IMG/VR virus record: IMGVR_UViG_3300008735_000064
Coordinates: 1 to 31,235 of that record
DNA length: 31,235 nt
Reading direction: 5' to 3' (one strand)
Origin: a virus
Both the position numbers and the translations under genes were made by a program. The notes beneath the pieces are model-generated. The model made no database searches. It was not told the DNA's origin and saw only the letters and a list, made by a program, of their open reading frames with translations. Shown piece by piece: positions 1-5,201 of the stretch (position 1 is its first letter; every line of letters begins with the position of its first letter).

Positions 1-17
1 TATTGTTACTCTTATCT

Positions 18-98
18 TCATTTGAATAACCTCTGTTGCATTAAGAAGAACCTAACAATCTCTTTTATTCTATTCATATCTTTAACTCTTAACTTCAT
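18..98 (-). CDS. Small basic hypothetical protein (26 aa)
   Basis: This short reading frame begins with an ATG that overlaps the TGA of the 77-aa gene upstream (ATGA), the same coupling seen between several genes of this leftward operon. It encodes 26 residues rich in Lys, Arg and hydrophobic residues. No motif is recognised. Length and composition alone would not support it; the overlap is the only positive evidence. It could be the true last gene of the operon or a chance frame. Confidence 0.33.
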   Translation of the reverse strand: MKLRVKDMNRIKEIVRFFLMQQRLFK

Positions 99-328
99 AA
101 CACCTTTCCCCATACATCTTGTTGCACTTTAGAACTACAATTTGCCATGCCACTATTCTTTACTTCTTCTTTTGTTAGTTTTTCGTTTTGATACCAATCT
201 ATGATATCTTCTTCAATGTCATTTGCTATTACATACTCGTCAACAGCATCTCCAACATCTTCATCTTCTGCTACTATTAGATTAAACCCTCCAAATGAAA
301 TATAATACTCATTGTATTTCATTACCAT
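95..328 (-). CDS. Acidic hypothetical protein (77 aa)
   Basis: A small soluble acidic protein with a Glu/Asp-rich middle (residues about 20-45) and no Cys pairs or membrane segment. It follows the 143-aa zinc protein with a 7-base overlap, so it is probably translated from the same leftward mRNA. The start could be the ATG at 328 or the second ATG at 322. No family is recognised. Its place in a train of overlapping genes makes it a credible gene. Confidence 0.6.
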   Translation of the reverse strand: MVMKYNEYYISFGGFNLIVAEDEDVGDAVDEYVIANDIEEDIIDWYQNEKLTKEEVKNSGMANCSSKVQQDVWGKVL

Positions 329-753
329 GCCTCACCATTCTGATCAAACTCATCATACATCATGACTGTTCCTTCCTCTGATTGATATGATCGTTGATGA
401 TAAGGACAGATGTCATTCTGTCCACCAAATGAGGTAGGTATCACATAACCTTGACACATATTACAATACAATGTGCTACTACCATGTGGTTGTTGTGATA
501 CTCTCCTGTTTGGATTAATATCATTAACATCATCATACATATCACTACCTGTCTTACCACAATCACTACACTTCCATTCCATATCACTATCGCCACCCCA
601 TAACTCATGCAATTTCTTTACTGTTATCCATTCATCATTATAATATACTTCAGGGTGTCCATCTTTATTATATCTTCTCTTTTCATCATCAAAATCTATG
701 TCTTGTCTTGCTTGACACATAGCCTCAAAGTTAGGGTGAGTACATTTTTTCAT
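322..753 (-). CDS. Zinc-ribbon hypothetical protein (143 aa)
   Basis: Residues about 61-100 hold a treble-clef or zinc-ribbon type site: a first pair CSDC followed by Gly, and a second pair CNMC about 35 residues later. More Cys and His residues near the N-terminus (Cys-Thr-His) and C-terminus (CPYH) may bind a second metal. The ATG overlaps the stop of the 92-aa gene upstream (ATGA). Such proteins usually bind nucleic acid or a protein partner, but nothing here shows which. No family name can be given. Confidence 0.7.
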   Translation of the reverse strand: MKKCTHPNFEAMCQARQDIDFDDEKRRYNKDGHPEVYYNDEWITVKKLHELWGGDSDMEWKCSDCGKTGSDMYDDVNDINPNRRVSQQPHGSSTLYCNMCQGYVIPTSFGGQNDICPYHQRSYQSEEGTVMMYDEFDQNGEAW

Positions 754-1028
754 AATCCACTCTCATGAGGAGCTTCACTTGGAATGCCTGTATCTGGATC
801 AATAACTCCTATTTTTCCTTTATAATATTCTGGATAATTCTTTTCTAACACTTTAATGAGTCTTTCAATCTTATACTGAATAACTTTTTTTGCAGCAGTA
901 TCAACGGTAAAAACAAGATTAGATAATTGTCCTAATACCTTGTACATATCTTTTTGCAAGTGATTACATTCTTGGTACCAATCCACGAAGTTACCGTCAC
1001 TAAATCGTATCATCTTATCATCTTTCAT
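750..1028 (-). CDS. Hypothetical protein (92 aa), helical
   Basis: A soluble protein whose middle (residues about 18-65) reads as amphipathic helices with regularly spaced Leu, Val and Ile. The tail is Pro/Gly-rich. Its ATG abuts the TAA of the 184-aa gene, and its stop overlaps the next ATG, so it is an internal operon gene. No catalytic motif or Cys pair is visible and the family is unknown. Confidence 0.6.
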   Translation of the reverse strand: MKDDKMIRFSDGNFVDWYQECNHLQKDMYKVLGQLSNLVFTVDTAAKKVIQYKIERLIKVLEKNYPEYYKGKIGVIDPDTGIPSEAPHESGL

Positions 1029-1583
1029 TTATATCCTCACCTTAACAACACCGTTCTTTATCTTTAACTCACCATTCTTGTATCTTCTTATCAACTCTAG
1101 CCTTACCTTGAGTGGCAGGTAATCGAGTGGGTTATCTTTCTTTTGTTGCATTTCTTCCTTGAATGTTATTGGTTTTAAACCCCAAGCATTATTCCTCTTT
1201 ATAATTCTACCTACTCTCTTTCTATACTTATCTCTATCTTCATACGCTTTCTTAGTGCCGTCATCATACCCTACATATCTAGGCATGTTAGTGTTAAGAC
1301 CAATGGTTTCCCTATCAATAACGTTATTATCCTTATCAATTAGGAACACATTTGGGTTTAATTTATGAGTAATGGTACATTTATAGCAACATATACCCTT
1401 AATCACAGCATGTGTAGCACTAATAACCTTAACAATACGAACAAATTCCTCTACCATACGTGAACATATCACACATTCGATTGATATATTGGTAGGTTTT
1501 TCCTCTGTTTGTTTCATGCTAGGCATGGATTTATCTACCATTTCGTTACCATACATATCATATAGTTTGTTTTTTTCTTTCAT
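1029..1583 (-). CDS. Zinc-finger hypothetical protein (184 aa)
   Basis: Residues about 37-72 contain a CVIC pair and, about 25 residues later, a CCYKC cluster, which together look like a zinc-binding site of the recombination-endonuclease VII or zinc-ribbon type. The C-terminal half is rich in Lys and Arg, suggesting nucleic-acid contact. An HNH-like endonuclease (VII) was considered because of the paired CxxC and the later Arg and Asn residues, but a clear His-His-Asn core was not seen. It is the first gene of the 18-1583 leftward unit. A TATA-like box lies about 37 bases upstream, leaving a leader of roughly 11 bases. Confidence 0.65.
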   Translation of the reverse strand: MKEKNKLYDMYGNEMVDKSMPSMKQTEEKPTNISIECVICSRMVEEFVRIVKVISATHAVIKGICCYKCTITHKLNPNVFLIDKDNNVIDRETIGLNTNMPRYVGYDDGTKKAYEDRDKYRKRVGRIIKRNNAWGLKPITFKEEMQQKKDNPLDYLPLKVRLELIRRYKNGELKIKNGVVKVRI

Positions 1584-1616
1584 ATTAATACACTTTTTCT
1601 ACTACTACTATTACCC

Positions 1617-1624
1617 TTTATAAA
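1617..1624 (-). promoter_or_regulatory. TATA-like box for the 1583-18 operon
   Basis: The palindromic box TTTATAAA is centred 37.5 bases before the ATG at 1583. This is further than for most genes here, so the mRNA would have a short leader. It lies directly beside the T-rich terminator of the upstream gene. Confidence 0.4.
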
Positions 1625-1640
1625 AAAGAAGGGGGGATAG
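1622..1640 (-). terminator. T-rich terminator after the 127-aa gene
   Basis: Read leftward, the stretch goes from a C-run into CTTCTTTTTT, 20 to 40 bases past the stop of the 127-aa gene. Archaeal termination commonly uses such T-runs without a hairpin. Confidence 0.45.
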
Positions 1641-1662
1641 GATTTAGACTGGCACATGGTTC

Positions 1663-2046
1663 TTAAGCACCTGTGCTGTCTGTAGCTAGTGGGAATAGCT
1701 CCTTTAAGCCGTCTATCTGACTAGATATATCATATGACGAGTGTTTCTGTGAAACACCAACCATTACATAGACCTTACCAAATATCTGCACTTTATTTGC
1801 ACCTACCCCATGAGGTAGGTTCAAATGCCATGTGAGCATTGGACGACCTGAGGATTTGCTACATGTGATGTTTAAACCACTAGCATCCTTTATTGCGTCA
1901 ACAAAACCATCGAATAAGGTCTTTCTACCCTGACCTTTGACGAGGTTTTCCAACGTTTCTTCGGTAAGGACTAGTTCCCTACCTTTGAAGGTGATTGCCA
2001 CACCATCTTGTGAAGCGTCACCATCTGAATTTTTTGAAAAACTCAT
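1663..2046 (-). CDS. Hypothetical protein (127 aa) under its own promoter
   Basis: A soluble protein of 127 residues with a polar N-terminus, a helical stretch around residues 30-55 and a beta-rich second half. It could be a small DNA-binding or regulatory protein, but no helix-turn-helix can be pointed to with confidence. A TATA-like box (2070-2077) sits 27.5 bases before the ATG, giving a leaderless or nearly leaderless mRNA. Upstream of that box is the six-copy GATCGC array, so the gene is likely subject to special control. Being a single-gene unit next to an operator-like array is typical of a regulator; this is inference only. Confidence 0.65.
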   Translation of the reverse strand: MSFSKNSDGDASQDGVAITFKGRELVLTEETLENLVKGQGRKTLFDGFVDAIKDASGLNITCSKSSGRPMLTWHLNLPHGVGANKVQIFGKVYVMVGVSQKHSSYDISSQIDGLKELFPLATDSTGA

Positions 2047-2069
2047 TGCCTCAACTTTATGTCTTCCCT

Positions 2070-2077
2070 AATATAAA
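2070..2077 (-). promoter_or_regulatory. TATA box of the 127-aa gene
   Basis: TTTATATT on the leftward strand, centred 27.5 bases before the ATG at 2046, fits a leaderless transcript. The GATCGC array begins 10 bases further upstream. Confidence 0.5.
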
Positions 2078-2086
2078 TCAAACCGA

Positions 2087-2148
2087 GATCGCATTTGATC
2101 GCCCTTTTTGATCGCCTTTTGATCGCCCTTCTGATCGCATTTGATCGC
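2087..2148. repeat. Array of six GATCGC sites spaced 10-13 bp
   Basis: GATCGC starts at 2087, 2097, 2110, 2121, 2133 and 2143, spacings 10, 13, 11, 12 and 10. Most copies sit in a longer unit close to TTGATCGCCCTT. All copies point the same way and lie near one face of the helix. The array lies just upstream of the leftward TATA box at 2070-2077, and another TATA-like box (2165-2172) flanks it on the right. This is what cooperative binding sites look like: an operator or activator array, or iterons of a replication origin. Which one cannot be told from sequence. Confidence 0.7.
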
Positions 2149-2164
2149 CCTTATTTCCACTAGC

Positions 2165-2172
2165 TTTAAATA
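2165..2172 (+). promoter_or_regulatory. TTTAAATA box to the right of the GATCGC array
   Basis: A perfect archaeal-type TATA box with an ATG 29.5 bases from its centre on the rightward strand. The core TTTAAA is palindromic, so it could also serve leftward transcription through the array. Confidence 0.35.
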
Positions 2173-2197
2173 GTCCGTTTCTGTCGTGTAAGGTCAT

Positions 2198-2257
2198 ATG
2201 GAAAATTTTGAAATTTTAATCATCACCAGGAATACAATAGATACAAACCTAATATAA
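2198..2257 (+). CDS. Possible 19-aa peptide or start of a small RNA
   Basis: The ATG lies near the position expected for the transcript start from the box at 2165-2172. The frame encodes 19 mostly hydrophobic residues and ends before the convergent nuclease gene. Any RNA from this promoter that read on would be antisense to that gene. With no other support, an RNA rather than a peptide may be the product, or the box may not be used. Confidence 0.2.
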   Translation: MENFEILIITRNTIDTNLI

Positions 2258-2274
2258 ACCTAGACCGGAAAAAA

Positions 2275-2610
2275 TTACCTTTTGCCACCAAAGTAGGGGG
2301 CAGCAAGTCCCAAATCAACTAATTTCTGGTTCAGACAGATATCATTCTTATATAAGTCAACAAGGGGGCGACCAAACTTGCCAAAGCCATGAACCCTAAT
2401 AATAACCTTACCATCAGCGACAAAACCTATCACGAACTCCTTAGATTTGAGACCGGAGGCTTTTTCAACCAGGTCCCTGGTGCGAGTTTCGGGGGTATCA
2501 ACACCAATGAGTCTAACTCTTTCACTCAGAGTTATATGAAAACCTAGGTCAATATCAAGATCCAGCGTGTCCCCGTCAACTACTCTTCTTACCTTTGCCT
2601 TGAATTTCAT
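2275..2610 (-). CDS. Staphylococcal-nuclease-like (SNase/thermonuclease) endonuclease
   Basis: A 111-aa minimal SNase-fold (OB-fold) nuclease, which cuts DNA or RNA using calcium. The family's signature is present: VDGDT at residues 11-15 (metal-binding Asp12/Asp14), Arg33 and Asp38 in the RLIGVDTPE block with Glu41 as general base, and KFGRPL at 78-83 supplying the second catalytic Arg (Arg81). These match Asp21, Arg35, Asp40, Glu43 and Arg87 of the S. aureus enzyme. No signal peptide is present, so it should act inside the cell, for example in host DNA breakdown or viral DNA processing. The ATG lies inside the 64-aa zinc gene (35-base overlap), so the two are translated from one mRNA. Confidence 0.88.
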   Translation of the reverse strand: MKFKAKVRRVVDGDTLDLDIDLGFHITLSERVRLIGVDTPETRTRDLVEKASGLKSKEFVIGFVADGKVIIRVHGFGKFGRPLVDLYKNDICLNQKLVDLGLAAPYFGGKR

Positions 2611-2770
2611 CTTTTTTCACGATTTGATCATGTAACTCACCCATATGCTTGCCACAAATACGACAAATAACGTACTTATAGACACCTGAAGTAACAATAT
2701 AAAACGTAGGATGTGCACATGAATCCTTAACGTTTAAAAATTTCCCGTTTTCGCCTAACTGTACTTTCAT
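2576..2770 (-). CDS. Small zinc-binding protein (64 aa)
   Basis: A 64-residue protein with a Cys-x-His start (Cys18-Ala-His) and a CRIC pair followed by Gly-Lys-His about 20 residues later, a plausible single zinc site. The C-terminus is strongly basic. It overlaps the start of the nuclease gene by 35 bases, a tight arrangement that suggests coordinated production and perhaps a helper or nucleic-acid-binding role for the nuclease. The similar Cys-Thr-His start of the 143-aa protein (322-753) hints at a related fold. Confidence 0.65.
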   Translation of the reverse strand: MKVQLGENGKFLNVKDSCAHPTFYIVTSGVYKYVICRICGKHMGELHDQIVKKDEIQGKGKKSS

Positions 2771-2777
2771 TTAGATA

Positions 2778-2894
2778 CTACACCCCCTCATGTGATTTTT
2801 CATGGTCTGATATTTCTTTTAATATTTTAACAGATACATGCATCATGGGTTCATTCTCCTTAATCCACCCACAGGTTTTACACTTGAATTTCAT
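2778..2894 (-). CDS. Zinc-finger miniprotein (38 aa), C2H2-like
   Basis: A 38-residue frame read from the ATG at 2894. It opens with MKFKCKTCGW, giving a CxxC pair, and has His residues near positions 19, 31 and 35, a C2H2-like layout. The ATG overlaps the TGA of the 48-aa Cys-rich gene (ATGA), and the 64-aa gene follows 7 bases later. The product at 3206-3313 has the same opening (F-x-C-K-x-C-x-W) and a similar His tail, so the two are probably paralogues. Likely one zinc ion per chain; partner unknown. Confidence 0.55.
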   Translation of the reverse strand: MKFKCKTCGWIKENEPMMHVSVKILKEISDHEKSHEGV

Positions 2895-3037
2895 TTCTTC
2901 CCGGACCTCTTATGAAAATTAGAGCAGCATTCACACTTATCACATTCTACCTGAGAATGATGTCCACATATACCACACTCACACCCCATATCAAATAAAG
3001 TTTTTTGATTCTTATCCTTAAAATAAGGTAAACTCAT
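2891..3037 (-). CDS. Cys-rich zinc miniprotein (48 aa)
   Basis: This 48-residue frame has eight Cys within about 24 residues, arranged CxCxxC, then seven residues, then CxxCxCC, with two His between the groups. It can bind one or two zinc ions. Its ATG overlaps the stop of the 61-aa membrane gene (ATGA) and its stop overlaps the next ATG (ATGA), strong positional support for such a short gene. Basic C-terminus. Function unknown. Confidence 0.6.
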   Translation of the reverse strand: MSLPYFKDKNQKTLFDMGCECGICGHHSQVECDKCECCSNFHKRSGKK

Positions 3038-3219
3038 ATTCCTTCCCTTAATGTTGTTTCTGCATACTCGTTTTTGTCGTATTTGGAATCATTTGTTTTG
3101 TTTTTGTTAGTATAGTCCAGATAAGCCCAAAGTGCCACCATAAGTATCCCAGGAATTATTCCAATCCCTGTGCAGCACATAAATAACCCGATATACAGCC
3201 ACCATTTAGTGTTTTCCAT
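3034..3219 (-). CDS. Small membrane protein (61 aa)
   Basis: Residues about 6-33 form one long hydrophobic stretch (or a tight hairpin broken by Gly-Ile-Gly-Ile-Ile-Pro), followed by a charged, Asn/Lys-rich tail of about 25 residues. It has no cleavable signal. A TATA-like box lies 26.5 bases before the ATG, inside the preceding miniprotein gene, so it may be transcribed on its own as well as in the operon. A holin-like or membrane-anchoring role is possible but unproven. Confidence 0.62.
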   Translation of the reverse strand: MENTKWWLYIGLFMCCTGIGIIPGILMVALWAYLDYTNKNKTNDSKYDKNEYAETTLREGI

Positions 3220-3313
3220 GTTTCTTGTTATGCTTGATTACTATATATAAATGTTCCATATCTCCGTCATATCTCCATTTGCACTTCTTACACTGAAACG
3301 TCACTTTGCTCAA
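3206..3313 (-). CDS. Zinc-finger miniprotein (35 aa), TTG start
   Basis: The frame encodes F-Q-C-K-K-C-K-W near its start and ends in several His (IKHNKKHGKH), a C2H2-like pattern matching the 38-aa protein at 2778-2894. The chosen TTG overlaps the TGA of the upstream 38-aa gene (TTGA); a GTG three codons later is an alternative. It overlaps the next gene's ATG by 14 bases. The shared pattern with its paralogue is the main evidence that it is real. Confidence 0.5.
   Translation of the reverse strand: MSKVTFQCKKCKWRYDGDMEHLYIVIKHNKKHGKH
3242..3249 (-). promoter_or_regulatory. TATA box before the 61-aa membrane gene
   Basis: TATATATA centred 26.5 bases before the ATG at 3219, at the normal spacing for leaderless genes here. 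It lies within coding sequence of the upstream miniprotein. Confidence 0.4.
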
Positions 3314-3426
3314 TTTTTAATTCTTTTTTTAATCTCTTCTTTTTCGTGATACAACTCTACCATATGTTCCACACACCTTTCTAGAGTCGCATTTATTTCG
3401 TTTAAGCGTTTCTTGTCTTCTGACAC
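3310..3426 (-). CDS. Charged helical miniprotein (38 aa), leaderless GTG start
   Basis: The frame from GTG 3426 encodes 38 residues, nearly all predicted helix, with alternating Lys/Glu and Leu/Ile as in a short coiled coil. In-frame ATGs exist at 3444 and 3432, but the box TTATATAA at 3448-3455 is centred exactly 25.5 bases before the GTG, the spacing used by most promoters here. This favours the GTG. Its stop overlaps the TTG of the next miniprotein. Function unknown. Confidence 0.5.
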   Translation of the reverse strand: MSEDKKRLNEINATLERCVEHMVELYHEKEEIKKRIKN

Positions 3427-3447
3427 ACACATTGTTTGCGTCATATC

Positions 3448-3455
3448 TTATATAA
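3448..3455 (-). promoter_or_regulatory. TATA box of the 3426-2275 leftward unit
   Basis: TTATATAA, centred 25.5 bases before GTG 3426. It probably drives the miniprotein-to-nuclease run of overlapping genes. Confidence 0.5.
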
Positions 3456-3475
3456 GTCTTCCTTTTCAGGATCTC

Positions 3476-3494
3476 GGCTTCGCTTCGCTCAGCC
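3476..3494. other. Imperfect GC-rich inverted repeat
   Basis: A locally GC-rich 19-base stretch just past the protease stop, with arms GGCT/AGCC and inner GC/GC pairs separated by two mismatches. It stands out from its AT-rich surroundings. It may stop transcription from the protease unit, but no T-run follows on the leftward strand. Confidence 0.25.
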
Positions 3495-3495
3495 A

Positions 3496-4227
3496 CTAAT
3501 GCCATTTTCTCATCATCCGTTTACGGAAGTAGTCAATGATTCGTGACTTGAGATTACGGTTGCCGTAGAATTTTTGGATGCGTTCAACGTCATGGTTATG
3601 AAGCACCACTCTGCCGTTATAATACGGATACATAATACAGTCTTTGTGCTGTTGGCAATGTTTTAAACCAATAGCGTGACCACACTCATGTAGCAGGGTA
3701 TGAATTATGTTATAAGTTCTAAGTTTGGTTTTTGTGTGAGGAGGATATTTATCAGGATAAATTTTATGTGCGTTTACCGGTTTTCCGTTTGTCGACCATA
3801 AGACAGAATCGTTGAACGTAATGTCACCACCTATCTGTGTGCCATTTGGAAAGTAGGCATATGCCAAAGTACTAGGTCTTTCCTTGAACATTTTATCATC
3901 ATCTTTCTTTAAAAATCTCATTTCAATATCAGCTCTTATGCCTTTATCTCTTATCCTCTTAAATCTAATATCATTCGTCCTGAATCCCCACTGTCTTAAT
4001 GCTATTGCCAGTGCAGTATCTTCAAAGGTATTTTCCGGAAAATTAACAGATGTGTTAACTACCTTATATGTTACAAAACCCCAGTCCTTAGCAATACCAT
4101 TTCTGTCAACGTGTTTTTTAGGATCCCATTTATGTTTCCACTCGTCTATTTCTGCATAAGAGAAATCCAAATTAATATTAGACTCAAAATCAACTTCATT
4201 GGAATCAATTATACAAAAATTGTCCAT
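3496..4227 (-). CDS. Matrixin-like (M10, metzincin) zinc metalloprotease
   Basis: A 243-aa protein whose residues about 45-205 align by eye with the catalytic domain of matrix metalloproteases. The zinc site HECGHAIGLKH is at 180-190 (His180, His184, His190; base Glu181). The Met-turn IMYP follows at 198-201, then an Asp/Ile/Tyr-Gly helix end as in matrixins. Upstream, a Gly-Gly-Asp then Asp-x-x-Leu-Trp segment matches the structural metal loop and the edge strand before the active-site helix. There is no signal peptide and no cysteine-switch prodomain. The C-terminal 30 residues are very basic. It may cut host surface-layer or internal proteins, during entry or release. It sits directly upstream of the 3426 unit and after two small membrane-protein genes. 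Confidence 0.85.
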   Translation of the reverse strand: MDNFCIIDSNEVDFESNINLDFSYAEIDEWKHKWDPKKHVDRNGIAKDWGFVTYKVVNTSVNFPENTFEDTALAIALRQWGFRTNDIRFKRIRDKGIRADIEMRFLKKDDDKMFKERPSTLAYAYFPNGTQIGGDITFNDSVLWSTNGKPVNAHKIYPDKYPPHTKTKLRTYNIIHTLLHECGHAIGLKHCQQHKDCIMYPYYNGRVVLHNHDVERIQKFYGNRNLKSRIIDYFRKRMMRKWH

Positions 4228-4228
4228 T

Positions 4229-4405
4229 TCAGCACACTATTTTCATTTTATCACACCAATCGTAGTACGCATTGGTAGATGTTTCTTGTGTTATTGATGG
4301 TATGTATGGTGTGTCAATCAGTTCAAGTTGTGCTATTCCAATGAATCCACATACTGTAAACAGAATTATAAACGTGATTATAATGCCAAATTTTTCATAA
4401 TTCAT
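4229..4405 (-). CDS. Single-pass membrane protein (58 aa)
   Basis: A short N-terminus, one hydrophobic segment (residues about 5-25, rich in Ile and Phe) and a polar tail of about 30 residues with two Cys near the end. The ATG at 4405 overlaps the stop of the next gene upstream (ATGA), which fixes the start; an in-frame GTG at 4414 is less likely. It ends one base before the protease ATG. The layout resembles the neighbouring 67-aa protein, and both probably expose the Cys-bearing tail outside the membrane. Confidence 0.62.
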   Translation of the reverse strand: MNYEKFGIIITFIILFTVCGFIGIAQLELIDTPYIPSITQETSTNAYYDWCDKMKIVC

Positions 4406-4605
4406 CCCGACCACCCAAAGTTTGTTATTACTTTCGGAAAATATTGCTCATTACAGATTCTTGTAGATGATGTAATCGGCTCTACACAATTAGTTTCCAT
4501 TGATGACTCTACACCTACCATATATATAAAAATTACTAGTATCATTATGCCTACCAGAATCATTACAGGATAATGCATATATTTTTCAGGAATCATCGTC
4601 CTCAT
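4402..4605 (-). CDS. Single-pass membrane protein (67 aa)
   Basis: One hydrophobic segment at residues about 13-32, preceded by a short basic N-terminus and followed by a polar tail of about 35 residues with two Cys. ATGs at 4605 and 4596 are both possible, as is TTG 4617; the first ATG is preferred. It overlaps the genes on both sides, so it belongs to the protease operon. Together with the 58-aa protein it could form a membrane complex for release or for presenting the protease, but this is inference. Confidence 0.58.
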   Translation of the reverse strand: MRTMIPEKYMHYPVMILVGIMILVIFIYMVGVESSMETNCVEPITSSTRICNEQYFPKVITNFGWSG

Positions 4606-4780
4606 CCCTAATACCAAGTTGTTTTTCTTCCTTTATCTTATCTTCTGCCAGAAAATTCAATTTGTAAAACACTTTTTTTGTCTTTGTAGGCATCTCTCTA
4701 AGATCCTTGCCTTTTTTACCAAATGCGAGTATGAACCAATCCATAATCTCATCATAATCTTCTATTTCTAATTCTACCAT
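4586..4780 (-). CDS. Acidic hypothetical protein (64 aa), first gene of protease operon
   Basis: A soluble protein with an acidic N-terminus, a central basic-aromatic part and an acidic tail ending in Asp-Asp-Asp-Ser. A TTG at 4792 extends the frame, but the box CTTTAAGT (4802-4809) is centred 25.5 bases before the ATG at 4780, so that ATG is chosen. Function unknown. Confidence 0.6.
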   Translation of the reverse strand: MVELEIEDYDEIMDWFILAFGKKGKDLREMPTKTKKVFYKLNFLAEDKIKEEKQLGIRDEDDDS

Positions 4781-4801
4781 ACATCTTGTCAATGTTTATA
4801 T

Positions 4802-4809
4802 ACTTAAAG
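4802..4809 (-). promoter_or_regulatory. TATA box of the protease operon
   Basis: CTTTAAGT on the leftward strand, centred 25.5 bases before ATG 4780. A second candidate (TATATAAA, 4796-4803) is centred only about 20 bases away and fits less well. Confidence 0.5.
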
Positions 4810-4813
4810 TTTA

Positions 4814-4875
4814 AACCCAGCTAGATCGTCACTCTAGTCCTCTCTTTCGAGTATGCAGACTCACACTACTGGGCT
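4814..4875. other. Cloverleaf-like inverted-repeat element between divergent promoters
   Basis: Seven-base arms AACCCAG (4814-4820) and CTGGGCT (4869-4875) can close a stem. Inside is a perfect hairpin CTAGA-loop7-TCTAG (4821-4837) directly abutting the closing stem, and, read leftward, a second stem GTGT/ATAC. The outline resembles acceptor, T and D arms of a tRNA, but the T-loop consensus is absent and the anticodon region is too short, so it is not a tRNA gene. It lies between the leftward (4802-4809) and rightward (4894-4901) TATA boxes, where a regulator site or extruded structure would affect both. Confidence 0.4.
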
Positions 4876-4893
4876 GATTATAATACGAAAAGG

Positions 4894-4901
4894 TTTATAT
4901 T
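4894..4901 (+). promoter_or_regulatory. TATA box of the DUF7220-like gene
   Basis: TTTATATT centred 26.5 bases before TTG 4924. A second AT-rich box overlaps it on the right. Confidence 0.5.
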
Positions 4902-4923
4902 AAATATAACTTTATGTACATGA

Positions 4924-5193
4924 TTGAAAAAGGATTCCAGAAAGAAATCTCTCATAGAGTCAGCATTTGACATCACTCTTGGGTTTCTAATTTATTTACC
5001 AATCAACATATTCATTCTTCCTTATTTTACAAGTGGGATAGAAGAATATAGTTTAGCCACAGCATTGACCATATCATCAATCTATACTTCTATAGCAGTA
5101 GTAAGAAAATATATGATTAGGCGGTTATTTGTGAATGAAAGTATGACAAAATCATTACAAATCCTGACAAAGTTTATTAAGCAGGTAAATTAA
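4924..5193 (+). CDS. Small two-helix membrane protein, DUF7220-like
   Basis: An 89-aa protein with a basic start, two membrane segments (residues about 16-36 and 42-60), then an R-K-Y-M-I-R-R-L-F motif and a polar tail. The order S-L-I-E-S, two hydrophobic helices, V-R-K-Y and R-R-L-F resembles the DUF7220 family of small phage membrane proteins as I recall it. There is no in-frame ATG near the front; TTG 4924 lies 26.5 bases from the centre of a TATA box, so a leaderless TTG start is likely. An ATG at 4920 is in another frame and soon hits a stop. It precedes the portal gene by 8 bases. Confidence 0.68.
   Translation: MKKDSRKKSLIESAFDITLGFLIYLPINIFILPYFTSGIEEYSLATALTISSIYTSIAVVRKYMIRRLFVNESMTKSLQILTKFIKQVN
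5173..5180 (+). promoter_or_regulatory. TATA-like box of the portal gene
   Basis: TTTATTAA, inside the end of the preceding gene, centred 25.5 bases before the portal ATG. Confidence 0.4.
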
Positions 5194-5201
5194 CCTAAAA
5201 C

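Noticed and set aside
1159-1368. Rightward 69-codon hydrophobic frame
   Set aside because: It is antisense to the 184-aa zinc gene in the middle of a leftward operon and has no promoter.
2087-2148. CRISPR array
   Set aside because: The repeated unit is only 6-12 bases with spacings of 10-13 bases; there is no room for spacers and no cas gene.
3496-4227. Archaemetzincin family for the metalloprotease
   Set aside because: The HExxHxxGxxHC start fits, but the distance to the next Cys is one longer and the downstream CxxC pair of that family is missing; the surrounding sequence fits matrixins better.
4328-4573. Rightward 81-codon frame
   Set aside because: It lies opposite two overlapping membrane-protein genes whose starts and stops interlock; no TATA box is at the expected distance.
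4814-4875. tRNA gene in the divergent promoter region
   Set aside because: The acceptor-like and T-like stems pair, but the T-loop lacks the TTCRA consensus, only 13 bases remain for the anticodon arm and variable loop, and the D-loop lacks the GG pair.
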